DNA from: an uncultured Acetatifactor sp.
GTDB lineage: Bacteria > Bacillota > Clostridia > Lachnospirales > Lachnospiraceae
Assembly (NCBI GenBank): GCA_934402315.1
Contig: CAKRTS010000011.1
Location: 1-64,000 of the forward strand
DNA length: 64,000 nt
Direction: 5' to 3'
This document shows positions 18,597-26,275 of this stretch, piece after piece. The notes below the pieces were generated by a model, which had not been told where the DNA came from, searched no databases, and saw only the letters and a program-made list of their open reading frames with translations. Position numbers and translations under genes: made by a program. Each line of letters begins with the position of its first letter. Position 1 is the stretch's first letter.

Positions 18597-18832
18597 TTTT
18601 TCAATTCCTCCCGTATCTGTTCAATTTCTATATTGGAGGAAATATGCCTTCCAAGAGCAAGTCTCGTTCCCCTGACCTGAATAATCAGCGCTCCCCGTCT
18701 CTTTCTGTTCAGCACCCTGACCGTCGTTCCATCGTTTAATCCCAGCGCCTGCAGCCTTCTTGTTATCCCCGGTTCCACGAACAGTCCGCCTATCCGGTAG
18801 CTGCATCCTTTTTCTGCCTCATACAGTGTCAT
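18593..18832 (-). CDS. feoA: Ferrous iron transport protein A
   Basis: A 79-residue SH3-like cytoplasmic partner of FeoB. Family features are MTLYEAEKGCSYRIGGL, the ITRRLQALGLNDGTTVRVLNR turn and the terminal LALGRHISSNIEI (matching the LALR...A..I.V pattern). It is the first gene of feoAB, with a TTTACA-17-TATAAT promoter and a Fur-type palindrome directly upstream. This predicts repression when iron is plentiful. Confidence 0.93.
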   Translation of the reverse strand: MTLYEAEKGCSYRIGGLFVEPGITRRLQALGLNDGTTVRVLNRKRRGALIIQVRGTRLALGRHISSNIEIEQIREELKK

Positions 18833-18850
18833 TGCTCCAGCCTTTCTCTT

Positions 18851-18867
18851 TTGATAATAATTATCAA
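18851..18867. promoter_or_regulatory. Fur box upstream of feoA
   Basis: TTGATAATAATTATCAA is a perfect 17-bp palindrome and contains the 7-1-7 Fur core TGATAAT-N-ATTATCA exactly. It lies 19-35 bases before the feoA start and downstream of the -10 box, in a position to block initiation. That core is established for Bacillus Fur; its use here is inferred. Confidence 0.85.
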
Positions 18868-18879
18868 CTAATCGGCGAT

Positions 18880-18908
18880 ATTATATAATAAAAAGGGGAG
18901 CCTGTAAA
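18880..18908 (-). promoter_or_regulatory. Promoter of feoAB
   Basis: On the minus strand TTTACA (18903-18908) lies 17 bases from TATAAT (18880-18885). The -35 box sits inside the loop of the preceding pyrophosphatase terminator. Confidence 0.65.
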
Positions 18909-18915
18909 GGCTCCC
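18886..18915 (-). terminator. Rho-independent terminator of the pyrophosphatase gene
   Basis: On the minus strand GGGAGCC-TTTACA-GGCTCCC is followed by CTTTTTATT. The stem begins at the stop codon of the pyrophosphatase gene and its loop doubles as the feoA -35 region. Confidence 0.85.
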
Positions 18916-19466
18916 TACCAGCTTTTTATAAAGGTATCTATGTAGTTATCCAGACACTTCTTGATGACCTCGATCGCTTCCTCGCGGTTTCCCTTCTCGT
19001 TGACTGCGGTGGTCTTGTTTTCCAGTGCCTTGTAGACCGTGAAGAAATGCTCCATCTCCTCCACCACATGCGGTGGAAGCTCCGAAATGTCATGGTAGCC
19101 GTTGTAATACGGGTCGTTGAATGGTACGGCAATGATCTTCTCATCGTTCTTGCCGTTGTCCAGCATGGAAATCACACCGATCGGATAAGCCCGCACCAGT
19201 GTCAGCGGCTGAACAGGCTCCGAGCACAGGAGCAATACGTCCAGCGGATCGCCGTCATCTCCGTAGGTTCTGGGAATAAAGCCGTAGTTTGCCGGATAAT
19301 GCGTGGAGGTATGAAGGATGCGGTCAAGGATCAGAAAACCTGTCTCCTTGTCAAGCTCATACTTATTCTTGCTGCCCTTGGATATTTCGATCACGCAGAT
19401 AAAGTCCGTGGGTGTCACCCTCTGCGTGCTCATGCTGTGCCAGATACTGCCGTTGATTTCTTTCAT
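18915..19466 (-). CDS. ppa: Inorganic pyrophosphatase, family I
   Basis: Hydrolyses pyrophosphate to phosphate and so drives biosynthetic reactions. Family I signatures are clear: VIEISKGSKNKYELDKETG (substrate-binding Lys and Glu), STHYPANYGFIPRTYGDDGDPLDVLLL with the metal-binding DGDPLD core, and VPFNDPYYNGYHDI. The length of 183 aa matches bacterial enzymes. The start at 19466 has GGTG six bases upstream; two in-frame ATGs further up would add a short unrelated extension. It lies at the end of the proB-proA gene group with its own strong terminator. Confidence 0.9.
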   Translation of the reverse strand: MKEINGSIWHSMSTQRVTPTDFICVIEISKGSKNKYELDKETGFLILDRILHTSTHYPANYGFIPRTYGDDGDPLDVLLLCSEPVQPLTLVRAYPIGVISMLDNGKNDEKIIAVPFNDPYYNGYHDISELPPHVVEEMEHFFTVYKALENKTTAVNEKGNREEAIEVIKKCLDNYIDTFIKSW

Positions 19467-19504
19467 TGGAATCACCATACCTTTCTGTGTCATTTCTGCC
19501 AGAC

Positions 19505-20752
19505 TTATTTTCTGGTCTGCCCATCCCCATAGATCGTATACTTATAGGAAGTCAGTTCCTTTAAGCCCATAGGTCCGCGCGCGTGAAGCTTCTGCGTGCT
19601 GATTCCGATCTCTGCACCGAAGCCGAACTCGAAGCCGTCCGTAAACCGCGTCGAGGCATTCCAGTAAACACATGCCGCGTCGATCTCATTCAGGAACTTT
19701 TCGGCGGTCTGACGGTTCTCTGTGACGATGCACTCCGAATGCTTCGTGCTGTACCGGTTGATATGCTCGATCGCCTCCTCCACGGAATCCACGGTCTTCA
19801 GGGAAAGAATATAATCCAGATACTCCGTGCCGTAATCCTCCTCCGTCGCGGGAACGCAGTCGGTCAGCACCTCCCTGATCCTCTCATCGCCGCGAAGCTC
19901 TACGTTCTTCAGCGCAAGGATTGCCGCCAGCTTCGGGAGAAACTCCTCCCCGACAGCACTATGTACGACAAGCGATTCACAGGCATTGCAGACGCCGATT
20001 CTCTGGGTCTTTGCATTATAGACAATGTTAGCCGCCATGTCAAGGTCTGCCTCCCTGTCAATATACACATGACAGTTTCCCGTTCCCGTCTCAATGACCG
20101 GAATGGTACTGTTCTCGACAACACTCCTGATCAGTCCGGCGCTGCCCCTCGGAATCAGCAGATCGACATATTCCTTCAGCTTCATGAACTCCACTGTCAC
20201 TGCCCTGTCCGTATCAGCGATCAATCCGACCGCATCCGCCGGCAGCCCACAGCTCTCCAGTGCCTCTCTCAGCACCTTGACAATCGCTATGTTGGAATAA
20301 AGCGCGTCGCTTCCTCCCTTGAGAATAACAGCATTTCCCGTCTTGAAGCACAGTCCGAAGGCATCCGCCGTCACGTTGGGTCTCGCCTCATAGATGATGC
20401 CGATAACGCCCATGGGCACTCTGACCTTTTTAATCTTTAAGCCGTTCGGGCGCTCTGTCTCCTCCATGACCTCGCCGATGCAGTCGGGCAGCGCAGCCAC
20501 CTCGCGCAACCCCTCCGCCATGCCGGCAATGCGCTCCGGCGTCAGGCGCAGTCTGTCCTGCAGCCCCGAATTCATGCCGTTTTTCACTGCATTTTCCATG
20601 TCCTTCGCATTGGCGTCCAGAATCTCCTGTGTGCGTGAGATCAGAGCGTCCGCGGCAGCGAGAAGTCCCGCATTTTTCTCCTCCGTGTTAAGCTTTTGCA
20701 GCAGTGCCTTCGCCCTGACAGCATTTTTTCCCATCAACTGTAGATCTGTCAT
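19505..20752 (-). CDS. proA: Glutamate-5-semialdehyde dehydrogenase (gamma-glutamyl phosphate reductase)
   Basis: Second step of proline synthesis: NADPH reduction of glutamyl-5-phosphate. ALDH-superfamily features typical of ProA are visible: [53 protein letters not shown], the region with the catalytic Cys [15 protein letters not shown], and the C-terminal [32 protein letters not shown]. The length is 415 aa. The start at 20752 follows GGCGGGATATT. The 21-codon longer frame would run into the preceding cyclo-ligase gene. It is the last gene of the proB-DUF896-cyclo-ligase-proA group. Confidence 0.96.
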   Translation of the reverse strand: MTDLQLMGKNAVRAKALLQKLNTEEKNAGLLAAADALISRTQEILDANAKDMENAVKNGMNSGLQDRLRLTPERIAGMAEGLREVAALPDCIGEVMEETERPNGLKIKKVRVPMGVIGIIYEARPNVTADAFGLCFKTGNAVILKGGSDALYSNIAIVKVLREALESCGLPADAVGLIADTDRAVTVEFMKLKEYVDLLIPRGSAGLIRSVVENSTIPVIETGTGNCHVYIDREADLDMAANIVYNAKTQRIGVCNACESLVVHSAVGEEFLPKLAAILALKNVELRGDERIREVLTDCVPATEEDYGTEYLDYILSLKTVDSVEEAIEHINRYSTKHSECIVTENRQTAEKFLNEIDAACVYWNASTRFTDGFEFGFGAEIGISTQKLHARGPMGLKELTSYKYTIYGDGQTRK

Positions 20753-20805
20753 AATATCCCGCCTTTCCGTAACCTGCAAGCCTTGAGCCCGCAGACACAA
20801 AGCTG

Positions 20806-21381
20806 CTATATGCATATGACCTGATATGGTCTGATGTCTTCCTCCTCATGCGGCAGCTCACCATCCAGCATCTGACACCGGAAGCCAACCGCGATCGTCC
20901 GAACCCATAGCGCGGGCTTATCCGCAAGATACCGGTCATAAAAGCCCTTCCCATAGCCGATGCGGTTCCTGTACCCATCGAATGCCACGCCCGGCATCAG
21001 CATCAGCGTCCTCTCTGCTTCTTCCGCAGCGTAACGGTATTCCGGCGCCTGTTCGGGCGGCTCCGGGATCCCCTTGTAACCGGGACAAAGCTCCTGCAGC
21101 GAATGAATCCTTAAGAAAACCATTTCCGGCTCTCCTTGCGCCTTTGCGAGAACCTTCGGCAGATATACCTTTTTCCCCGCCTTTAACGCCTCCCCGAGAA
21201 TCTCATAAGTATCGATCTCGCTCCCATAGCTTGCGAAACCGAGCAGGATTTCGGAGCGGTAGAACCACTGGTGTCCCAGAATGCGCTCTGTCAGCAGGAT
21301 TTGGGCGCGCCTCCTCGTCTCCTCATCCAGACCGCCCCTGATTGCCAGCACGCGGCTTCGGATCTCAGTCTTTCTTTCCAT
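20806..21381 (-). CDS. 5-formyltetrahydrofolate cyclo-ligase
   Basis: ATP-dependent conversion of 5-formyl-THF to 5,10-methenyl-THF, the salvage entry of this folate into one-carbon metabolism. The 191 aa show the family pattern: N-terminal [44 protein letters not shown], and the C-terminal ATP/folate signature [24 protein letters not shown]. The start (ATG at 21381) overlaps the end of the DUF896 gene by 17 bases. Its placement between proB and proA is a gene order I can only describe; no metabolic link to proline is obvious. Confidence 0.92.
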   Translation of the reverse strand: MERKTEIRSRVLAIRGGLDEETRRRAQILLTERILGHQWFYRSEILLGFASYGSEIDTYEILGEALKAGKKVYLPKVLAKAQGEPEMVFLRIHSLQELCPGYKGIPEPPEQAPEYRYAAEEAERTLMLMPGVAFDGYRNRIGYGKGFYDRYLADKPALWVRTIAVGFRCQMLDGELPHEEEDIRPYQVICI

Positions 21382-21583
21382 ATTTTTCGCCCAGATCAAT
21401 CTTCGTGCCGTCCGGCTTCTCGATCACAATGTTATCCAGCTGACTCTTTAAATTATTCCTGACGCTGGCGACATATTCCTTCCGCAGTCTCGCCTGCTCC
21501 TCCTTCTCTGCCTCCGTCAGCCCCTCCTTCTGGGATTTATGGTATAACTCATTGATTCTGGCAATTCTTTCATCCATATTCAT
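21365..21583 (-). CDS. DUF896 (YnzC/UPF0291) family protein
   Basis: A 72-residue protein of the DUF896/YnzC family, a short two-helix protein widespread in Firmicutes. The family core is intact: ARINELYHKSQKEGLTEAEKEEQARLRKEYVASVRNNLKSQLDNI (read in parts), followed by the short tail [20 protein letters not shown]. In Bacillus, ynzC belongs to the LexA regulon; no LexA box is seen here and the gene sits inside a proline/folate operon. The start has AGGATAACAGCC-ATG. Its function is unknown. Confidence 0.9.
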   Translation of the reverse strand: MNMDERIARINELYHKSQKEGLTEAEKEEQARLRKEYVASVRNNLKSQLDNIVIEKPDGTKIDLGEKYGKKD

Positions 21584-21613
21584 GGCTGTTATCCTGCCTT
21601 TCGTTTCCTATCC

Positions 21614-22480
21614 TTATTTATGTAGATTCGCAACGAAGCCCGAAAGATCAAAATTCTCATCCTTCTTCGCCACAAACAGCGTGCCCTCGTCCTCACCCGC
21701 TAACAGCCGGTGCAGCACACCGATGTCCTTACTGTTGGCAATAATCATGTCCGCGCCCGCCTTGGTGGCAATTCTCGCCGCAAGCAGCTTTGTGTTCATG
21801 CCGCCGGTGCCGACATTGCTGCCTGTCGTCGCCTTTCCCATCCCCATCAGTTCATCGGTCAGTTCGTCCACCTGACTGATAAATTTTGCATCCGGGTTCT
21901 TCCGGGGGTCGTCCGTGTACAGTCCGTCAATATCTGAGAGCAGGATCAGCAGATCCGCGTCCACAAGCGACGCCACAATGGCGGAGAGCGTGTCATTGTC
22001 ACCGAATTCAATCTCGTAGGTCGTGATCGTGTCGTTCTCATTGACAACCGGGATCGCACCGAGCTTTAAAAGCTCCGTAAAAGTATTGTGTGCATTATAT
22101 CTGTTCAAGTCATCCACAATCGTGTTCTTCGTCATCAGGATCTGCGCCGCGACCTGGTTATATTCGGCAAACAGTCTCTGATAGGTCATCATCAGCCTCG
22201 CCTGTCCCACCGCCGAGCATGCCTGCTTCACAGCCAGTGACTCCGCTGAACTGTTCACGCGGACATCCTTTAAATTCACCGCATTTTTTCCTGCCGCAAT
22301 GGCTCCCGAGGAGACCAGCACGACTTCTTTTCCCTGATTTCTGATGTCGCTGAGCTCACGCACCAGCTTTTCCATGCGGATATAATCCATGTCCCCCGTC
22401 TCCTTGTGGGTCAGGGAGGACGATCCGATCTTCACGACGATTCTTCTCTTGTCCTTAATCAGCTCTCTCAGACTGTTCAT
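21614..22480 (-). CDS. proB: Glutamate 5-kinase
   Basis: First, feedback-regulated step of proline synthesis: ATP-dependent phosphorylation of glutamate. Amino-acid kinase fold signatures are present: RRIVVKIGSSSLTHKETG, GKEVVLVSSGAIAAGKNAV, AVGQARLMMTYQRLF, VNENDTITTYEIEFGDNDTLSAIVASLVDADLLILLSDIDGLYTDDPRKNPDA (read in parts) and GSNVGTGGMNTKLLAA. At 288 aa it lacks the C-terminal PUA domain of the E. coli enzyme, as many Firmicute enzymes do. It is the first gene of the operon and has a TTGACG-17-TAAAAT promoter. Confidence 0.95.
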   Translation of the reverse strand: MNSLRELIKDKRRIVVKIGSSSLTHKETGDMDYIRMEKLVRELSDIRNQGKEVVLVSSGAIAAGKNAVNLKDVRVNSSAESLAVKQACSAVGQARLMMTYQRLFAEYNQVAAQILMTKNTIVDDLNRYNAHNTFTELLKLGAIPVVNENDTITTYEIEFGDNDTLSAIVASLVDADLLILLSDIDGLYTDDPRKNPDAKFISQVDELTDELMGMGKATTGSNVGTGGMNTKLLAARIATKAGADMIIANSKDIGVLHRLLAGEDEGTLFVAKKDENFDLSGFVANLHK

Positions 22481-22537
22481 TTTTCAATCTATCCATCCAT
22501 CTTCTATACTTTAGTACGCTAAATTGCGATAAGTCTT

Positions 22538-22566
22538 ATTTTACTTGATTTTGGGAACACCGTCAA
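22538..22566 (-). promoter_or_regulatory. Promoter of the proB operon
   Basis: On the minus strand TTGACG (22561-22566), a 17-nt spacer and TAAAAT (22538-22543). The -35 box overlaps the stop region of the preceding flavoprotein gene. Confidence 0.6.
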
Positions 22567-24188
22567 TACCCTTGCTGTCCGGGAGCAAATTCCGAAGCAA
22601 TCTTCTCCGCCACCCTGAGACCGTCCATCGCCGCCGAGGTAATTCCTCCCGCATATCCGGCGCCCTCGCCGCAGGGGTACAGTCCCCTGACCTCGGACTG
22701 CAGGGTCTCGTCGCGCCCGATCCTCACCGGCGAGGAAGTTCTGCTCTCCACGCCGAGCAGAACGGCATCCGGTCTGTCAAAGCCCTTGATCTGCCGCCCA
22801 AAACATTCCATTCCGTCCACAAACGCCCGGTTGCACTCCTCCGGAAGAATCTTACTGACATCTGCCCAGACATAGCCGCCCTTGCACTGCGGCTGTATCA
22901 CGGCCTCCGGCTCCTGCCATCCGTTATCCTGTCCTGTCACCCTGCTTCGGAAATCCCCATAGCGCTGCGCGGGAATCTTCCCCTGTCCGAGCTCATAAGC
23001 CCGCTCCTCAAGCCTTCTCTGGAACGCGATTCCCGCCAGCGGGTGATCCGATCCGTAATCCTCCGGTGTGACCGCGACGATGACCGCGCTGTTGGCGTTC
23101 TGCCCATTCCGCCCGCTGTAGCTCATGCCGTTGACCGCCGTACGCCCGTCTTCAGAGGATGCGTTGACAACATAGCCGCCGGGACACATGCAGAACGAAT
23201 AGACTCCTCTGCCGTTTTTCGCCTTCGCCGTCACCTTGTAGGCAGCCGCACCGAGACTGCCCGGTTTCTCAAATCCATACTGGCTCTCATTGATCATCGA
23301 CTGGGGATGCTCCACTCTGAGTCCGACGGCAAATGCCTTCGCCTCCATGGGAATCCTTTTTCCACAGAGCATTTCCATGGTGTCACGCGCGCTGTGTCCG
23401 ATTGCGAGCACAAGCTGCTCACAGGGGATTCTCCGCTCCCCGTTGACCGTGACGGCGCTGACGGCTCCCCCGGAAATCTCCACATCCGTCACGCAGCTCT
23501 GGAAATGTACCTCTCCGCCAAGCCTGACAATCTCATTCCTCATATTCCGCACGACATTGCACAGGACATCCGTCCCGATATGCGGCTTTGCCTCGTAGCA
23601 GATGCTCTCCTTCGCCCCGAAGCGCACAAAGGTTTCCAGCACCTCCCTGTTTCTGCCGTCACGATCCTTGACCAGTGTGTTCAGCTTGCCGTCCGAGAAT
23701 GTCCCCGCGCCGCCCTCTCCGAACTGCACATTGGATGTCGGGTCGAGCTGCCCCGTCTCCCAGAACCGCTCGACATCCCTCTGCCTCTCCTCGACGCACC
23801 TTCCGCGCTCCAGCAGGATCGGCCGGTAGCCGTGCAATGCCAGATAGTACGCGCAGAACAGCCCGGCAGGCCCCATTCCAGCAATGACCGTCGGATGCTT
23901 CTGATTCTTTGTCCCCGGTGCCGGGAAACGGTAACCGGCGCTTTCCGCACGGCACACCTGACTTTCCCTGCCCTTGAATTTCTTTAAGACCTTATCCTCA
24001 TTCTTTACCTGAACCTCGAGCGAATAGCTGTAAAAGATCTCCGGCTTCTTTCTGGCGTCAATGGACTGGCGGAGAATCCTCATTCCGAGAATATCCGCCG
24101 CCTGAATGCCAAGCGCCTCCGCCGTCTTTCTTTTTAACTGTTCTCCTGTATGTTCCGTCCTGATCTTGACCTGATTGACTCGCAACAT
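22563..24188 (-). CDS. Uncharacterised FAD-dependent dehydrogenase (COG2509 type)
   Basis: A 541-aa flavoprotein. A short N-terminal alpha/beta domain (MLRVNQVKIRTEHTGEQLKRKTAEALGI) precedes a Rossmann FAD domain with PTVIAGMGPAGLFCAYYLALHGYRPILLERG. This is followed by the family-specific stretch SNVQFGEGGAGTFSDGKLNTLVKD, the CMCPGGYVVNASSEDGR segment, and the C-terminal FAD segment LYPCGEGAGYAGGITSAAMDGLRVAE. The physiological substrate of this widespread family is not known. The start at 24188 follows AGGAGCGGAAGAAAAG. The gene begins 23 bases after the upstream BaiN/YhiN-type flavoprotein gene. Confidence 0.85.
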   Translation of the reverse strand: MLRVNQVKIRTEHTGEQLKRKTAEALGIQAADILGMRILRQSIDARKKPEIFYSYSLEVQVKNEDKVLKKFKGRESQVCRAESAGYRFPAPGTKNQKHPTVIAGMGPAGLFCAYYLALHGYRPILLERGRCVEERQRDVERFWETGQLDPTSNVQFGEGGAGTFSDGKLNTLVKDRDGRNREVLETFVRFGAKESICYEAKPHIGTDVLCNVVRNMRNEIVRLGGEVHFQSCVTDVEISGGAVSAVTVNGERRIPCEQLVLAIGHSARDTMEMLCGKRIPMEAKAFAVGLRVEHPQSMINESQYGFEKPGSLGAAAYKVTAKAKNGRGVYSFCMCPGGYVVNASSEDGRTAVNGMSYSGRNGQNANSAVIVAVTPEDYGSDHPLAGIAFQRRLEERAYELGQGKIPAQRYGDFRSRVTGQDNGWQEPEAVIQPQCKGGYVWADVSKILPEECNRAFVDGMECFGRQIKGFDRPDAVLLGVESRTSSPVRIGRDETLQSEVRGLYPCGEGAGYAGGITSAAMDGLRVAEKIASEFAPGQQGY

Positions 24189-24211
24189 CTTTTCTTCCGC
24201 TCCTAAGTTTT

Positions 24212-25444
24212 TCAATTTCCGTCCGCCGCGCCTGTTCCCGCCAGATATGCGCTGCACCATGCCCAGTGAAGATTATACCCGCCGCATCTTCCATCCACAT
24301 CCAGTATTTCACCCGCAAAAAAGACACCCTGCGCCTTCACCGATTCGAGACGTTCCGTGACCTCCTTAAACGGGACACCGCCCGCCGTCACCTGCGCATT
24401 GTCGAAGGAGTTGCTTCCGGTCACATGCACCTGCAGATTCCTGCAAAGCTCATACACCTTTTTCAGCCTCTCCCTGTCCGCGCGTTCCGCCGTCTCCGTC
24501 GGCTTCAGCCCCGCCATGCGGATAAAGAGAAGCATCAGCTTCTTATTCAGCAGCCCGGTAAAATAAGCCTCCACCGTAGCATTCTTCATCAGAGCCCTTC
24601 TCTCACGGAACAGCTTGTCCGCGAAATGTTCCCCCGGATAATCCGGCAGAAAGTCTATCTTCACGGCAAGCTCCTTTCTGCCCTGCAATATGTAATTCAT
24701 GCGTCTGCTCAGCTGGAATACCGGTATGCCCGAAATGCCGTAATCGACAAGCTGAAGCTCTCCGCGCTCTGCAACGCTTTCCTTTCCGTCCTCAAAGGAT
24801 ATTTCCGCATCCGTTCTGACGCCCGCGACCGATTTGAACCAGTCCTCACGGCATTTCATCTGCACCAGCGCCGGAACGGTCGGCACAATCTCATGTCCCA
24901 GCTGCTTCGCCAGAAGGTAGCCACCGCCGTCCGAGCCGGTCTTCGGTGCCGCCTTGCCGCCACAGGCAAGAATGACCCGGTCAAAGGGAAACTGCTCCCT
25001 TCCGCTGAACAGGAGCAGCTTATTCCTCTTTGTCTGTCTCTCAATCCGGTCTATCCGGCACTGTGTCCTTATCTGTATCGCGGGTTCCCGCTCTATCGCA
25101 TAGCGGAGCACATCCAGCACCGATGCCGCCTGCTCGCTGACCGGGTACAGTCCGCCGTTTTTCTGTTTTATCAGCAGTCCGAGCGAATGAAAGAACGCAA
25201 TCGTATCGTCCGCATTGAATTTCCCGAGGAATTGCTCCAGTCTCTCCGGCTGGGAGGAAAAGTATTTCTCCGGCCCGAGCTCAACATTTCCGAGATTGCA
25301 TTTTCCGTTGCCCGTCGAAAGAATTTTTTTCCCGACGCGGTCGTTTCCCTCAAAGAGCTCGACCTCTGCACCGTTCCTTGCCGCCCAGATTGCCGCCGCC
25401 ATTCCGGCCGCGCCTCCGCCGACGATTCCGATTCTGATCGCCAT
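24212..25444 (-). CDS. HI0933/YhiN-type NAD(P)/FAD-dependent oxidoreductase
   Basis: A 410-aa flavoprotein of the HI0933/YhiN family (to which BaiN-type bile-acid enzymes also belong). It has the dinucleotide motif IGIVGGGAAGMAAAIWAARNGAEVELFEGNDRVGKKILSTGNGKCNLGN, read as GGGAAGM and KKILSTGNGKCN. It also has ILACGGKAAPKTGSDGGGYLLAKQLGHEI and the C-terminal FFAGEILDVDGRCGGYNLHWAWCSAYLAG. These are near-diagnostic. A role in bile-acid metabolism should not be assumed: most members are housekeeping enzymes of unknown substrate. It forms a pair with the COG2509-type flavoprotein downstream. Confidence 0.88.
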   Translation of the reverse strand: MAIRIGIVGGGAAGMAAAIWAARNGAEVELFEGNDRVGKKILSTGNGKCNLGNVELGPEKYFSSQPERLEQFLGKFNADDTIAFFHSLGLLIKQKNGGLYPVSEQAASVLDVLRYAIEREPAIQIRTQCRIDRIERQTKRNKLLLFSGREQFPFDRVILACGGKAAPKTGSDGGGYLLAKQLGHEIVPTVPALVQMKCREDWFKSVAGVRTDAEISFEDGKESVAERGELQLVDYGISGIPVFQLSRRMNYILQGRKELAVKIDFLPDYPGEHFADKLFRERRALMKNATVEAYFTGLLNKKLMLLFIRMAGLKPTETAERADRERLKKVYELCRNLQVHVTGSNSFDNAQVTAGGVPFKEVTERLESVKAQGVFFAGEILDVDGRCGGYNLHWAWCSAYLAGTGAADGN

Positions 25445-25491
25445 GTTCTTCTCATTCCTCTCTGTCCGACATGACAGCCACGCCCTTGTCC

Positions 25492-26214
25492 TTAGCTTGA
25501 ATAGGTCTCCAGGAAGTCATACAGAGCTTCTTCATCCGGCATCCACATCATGTCAATGATTTCCTGCTGCAGCTCCTCCGGGAGCTGATCCAGCAGAATT
25601 TCCGTCTCGATATAAATTGTTTCCTTGTCCTCAAGATACACGACGACCTCGTTGTCATACACCGCAAGATAGAAGCTGCTTGTCGGGACAAGAAACCTGT
25701 AATTCATCTGCACAACGACTCTCTCTCTGGAAAAGGAAAGCACCTCAAGGCTGACAAAGCCCCGCTCCATCTCGGAAAGCGGAGGAAACGCCTCGTACTC
25801 CTCCATAGCTTCCAGAAACTGCTCCCTGTTCATTCCGACATACTTCATCGGAAGCCTCCAGCTCGTCTCGACGACCGTATCATCGTCCAGATCCTTTTCT
25901 TCAATAATATACTCCGTCTCCACACAGAGTGTTTCGCCGTCGTTTGACACTGCCGTATATGCCGACAGATCCGTGTCCTCCGCTTTTTCGTAATCCAGAC
26001 ACTCCTCCATCGACTGCAGCGTATTTTCCGGCAGCTCCGGTTCTCTCCCATCTTCCGATGCCGGGCTCTCACTTTCAGACGGGGCATAATACAGCCTCTC
26101 CGTCTGCTCCCCGGGATAGAAGAAATGTGTTGTTCTGACTCCGGCATAAAACCCGATGCCAAGCATCACCACCGGATAAACAAAAAATAAACTGATACCT
26201 TTTACAAATTTCAC
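25492..26214 (-). CDS. BofC-like membrane-anchored protein
   Basis: The 240 aa have one N-terminal transmembrane anchor (VKFVKGISLFFVYPVVMLGIGFYAG), an acidic linker, and a C-terminal half that resembles the two-domain BofC fold. Features are VETEYIIEEKDLDDDTVVETSWRLP, then FYLAVYDNEVVVYLEDKETI and the final DEEALYDFLETYSS. BofC in Bacillus is a forespore-secreted inhibitor of SpoIVB signalling during sporulation. The match is by pattern only. The start is best read as the GTG at 26214, eight bases after AAGGATGG; an ATG at 26226 has no spaced site. The neighbouring SpoVB/MurJ-like gene supports a sporulation context. Confidence 0.5.
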   Translation of the reverse strand: MKFVKGISLFFVYPVVMLGIGFYAGVRTTHFFYPGEQTERLYYAPSESESPASEDGREPELPENTLQSMEECLDYEKAEDTDLSAYTAVSNDGETLCVETEYIIEEKDLDDDTVVETSWRLPMKYVGMNREQFLEAMEEYEAFPPLSEMERGFVSLEVLSFSRERVVVQMNYRFLVPTSSFYLAVYDNEVVVYLEDKETIYIETEILLDQLPEELQQEIIDMMWMPDEEALYDFLETYSS

Positions 26215-26275
26215 AGCGATAACCATCCTTTTGCATTCAGTATCAGCTTTTTTTGAATATTTATACCATAAAAAT

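Noticed and set aside
22545..23987. 480-codon plus-strand frame opposite the COG2509-type flavoprotein
   Set aside because: The minus-strand protein has clear FAD motifs. The opposite frame is a GC-driven shadow with no recognisable domain.
24212..25444. Bile-acid 7-dehydroxylation enzyme (BaiN)
   Set aside because: The family match is to HI0933/YhiN in general; no other bai gene is present, so a bile-acid role is not supported.
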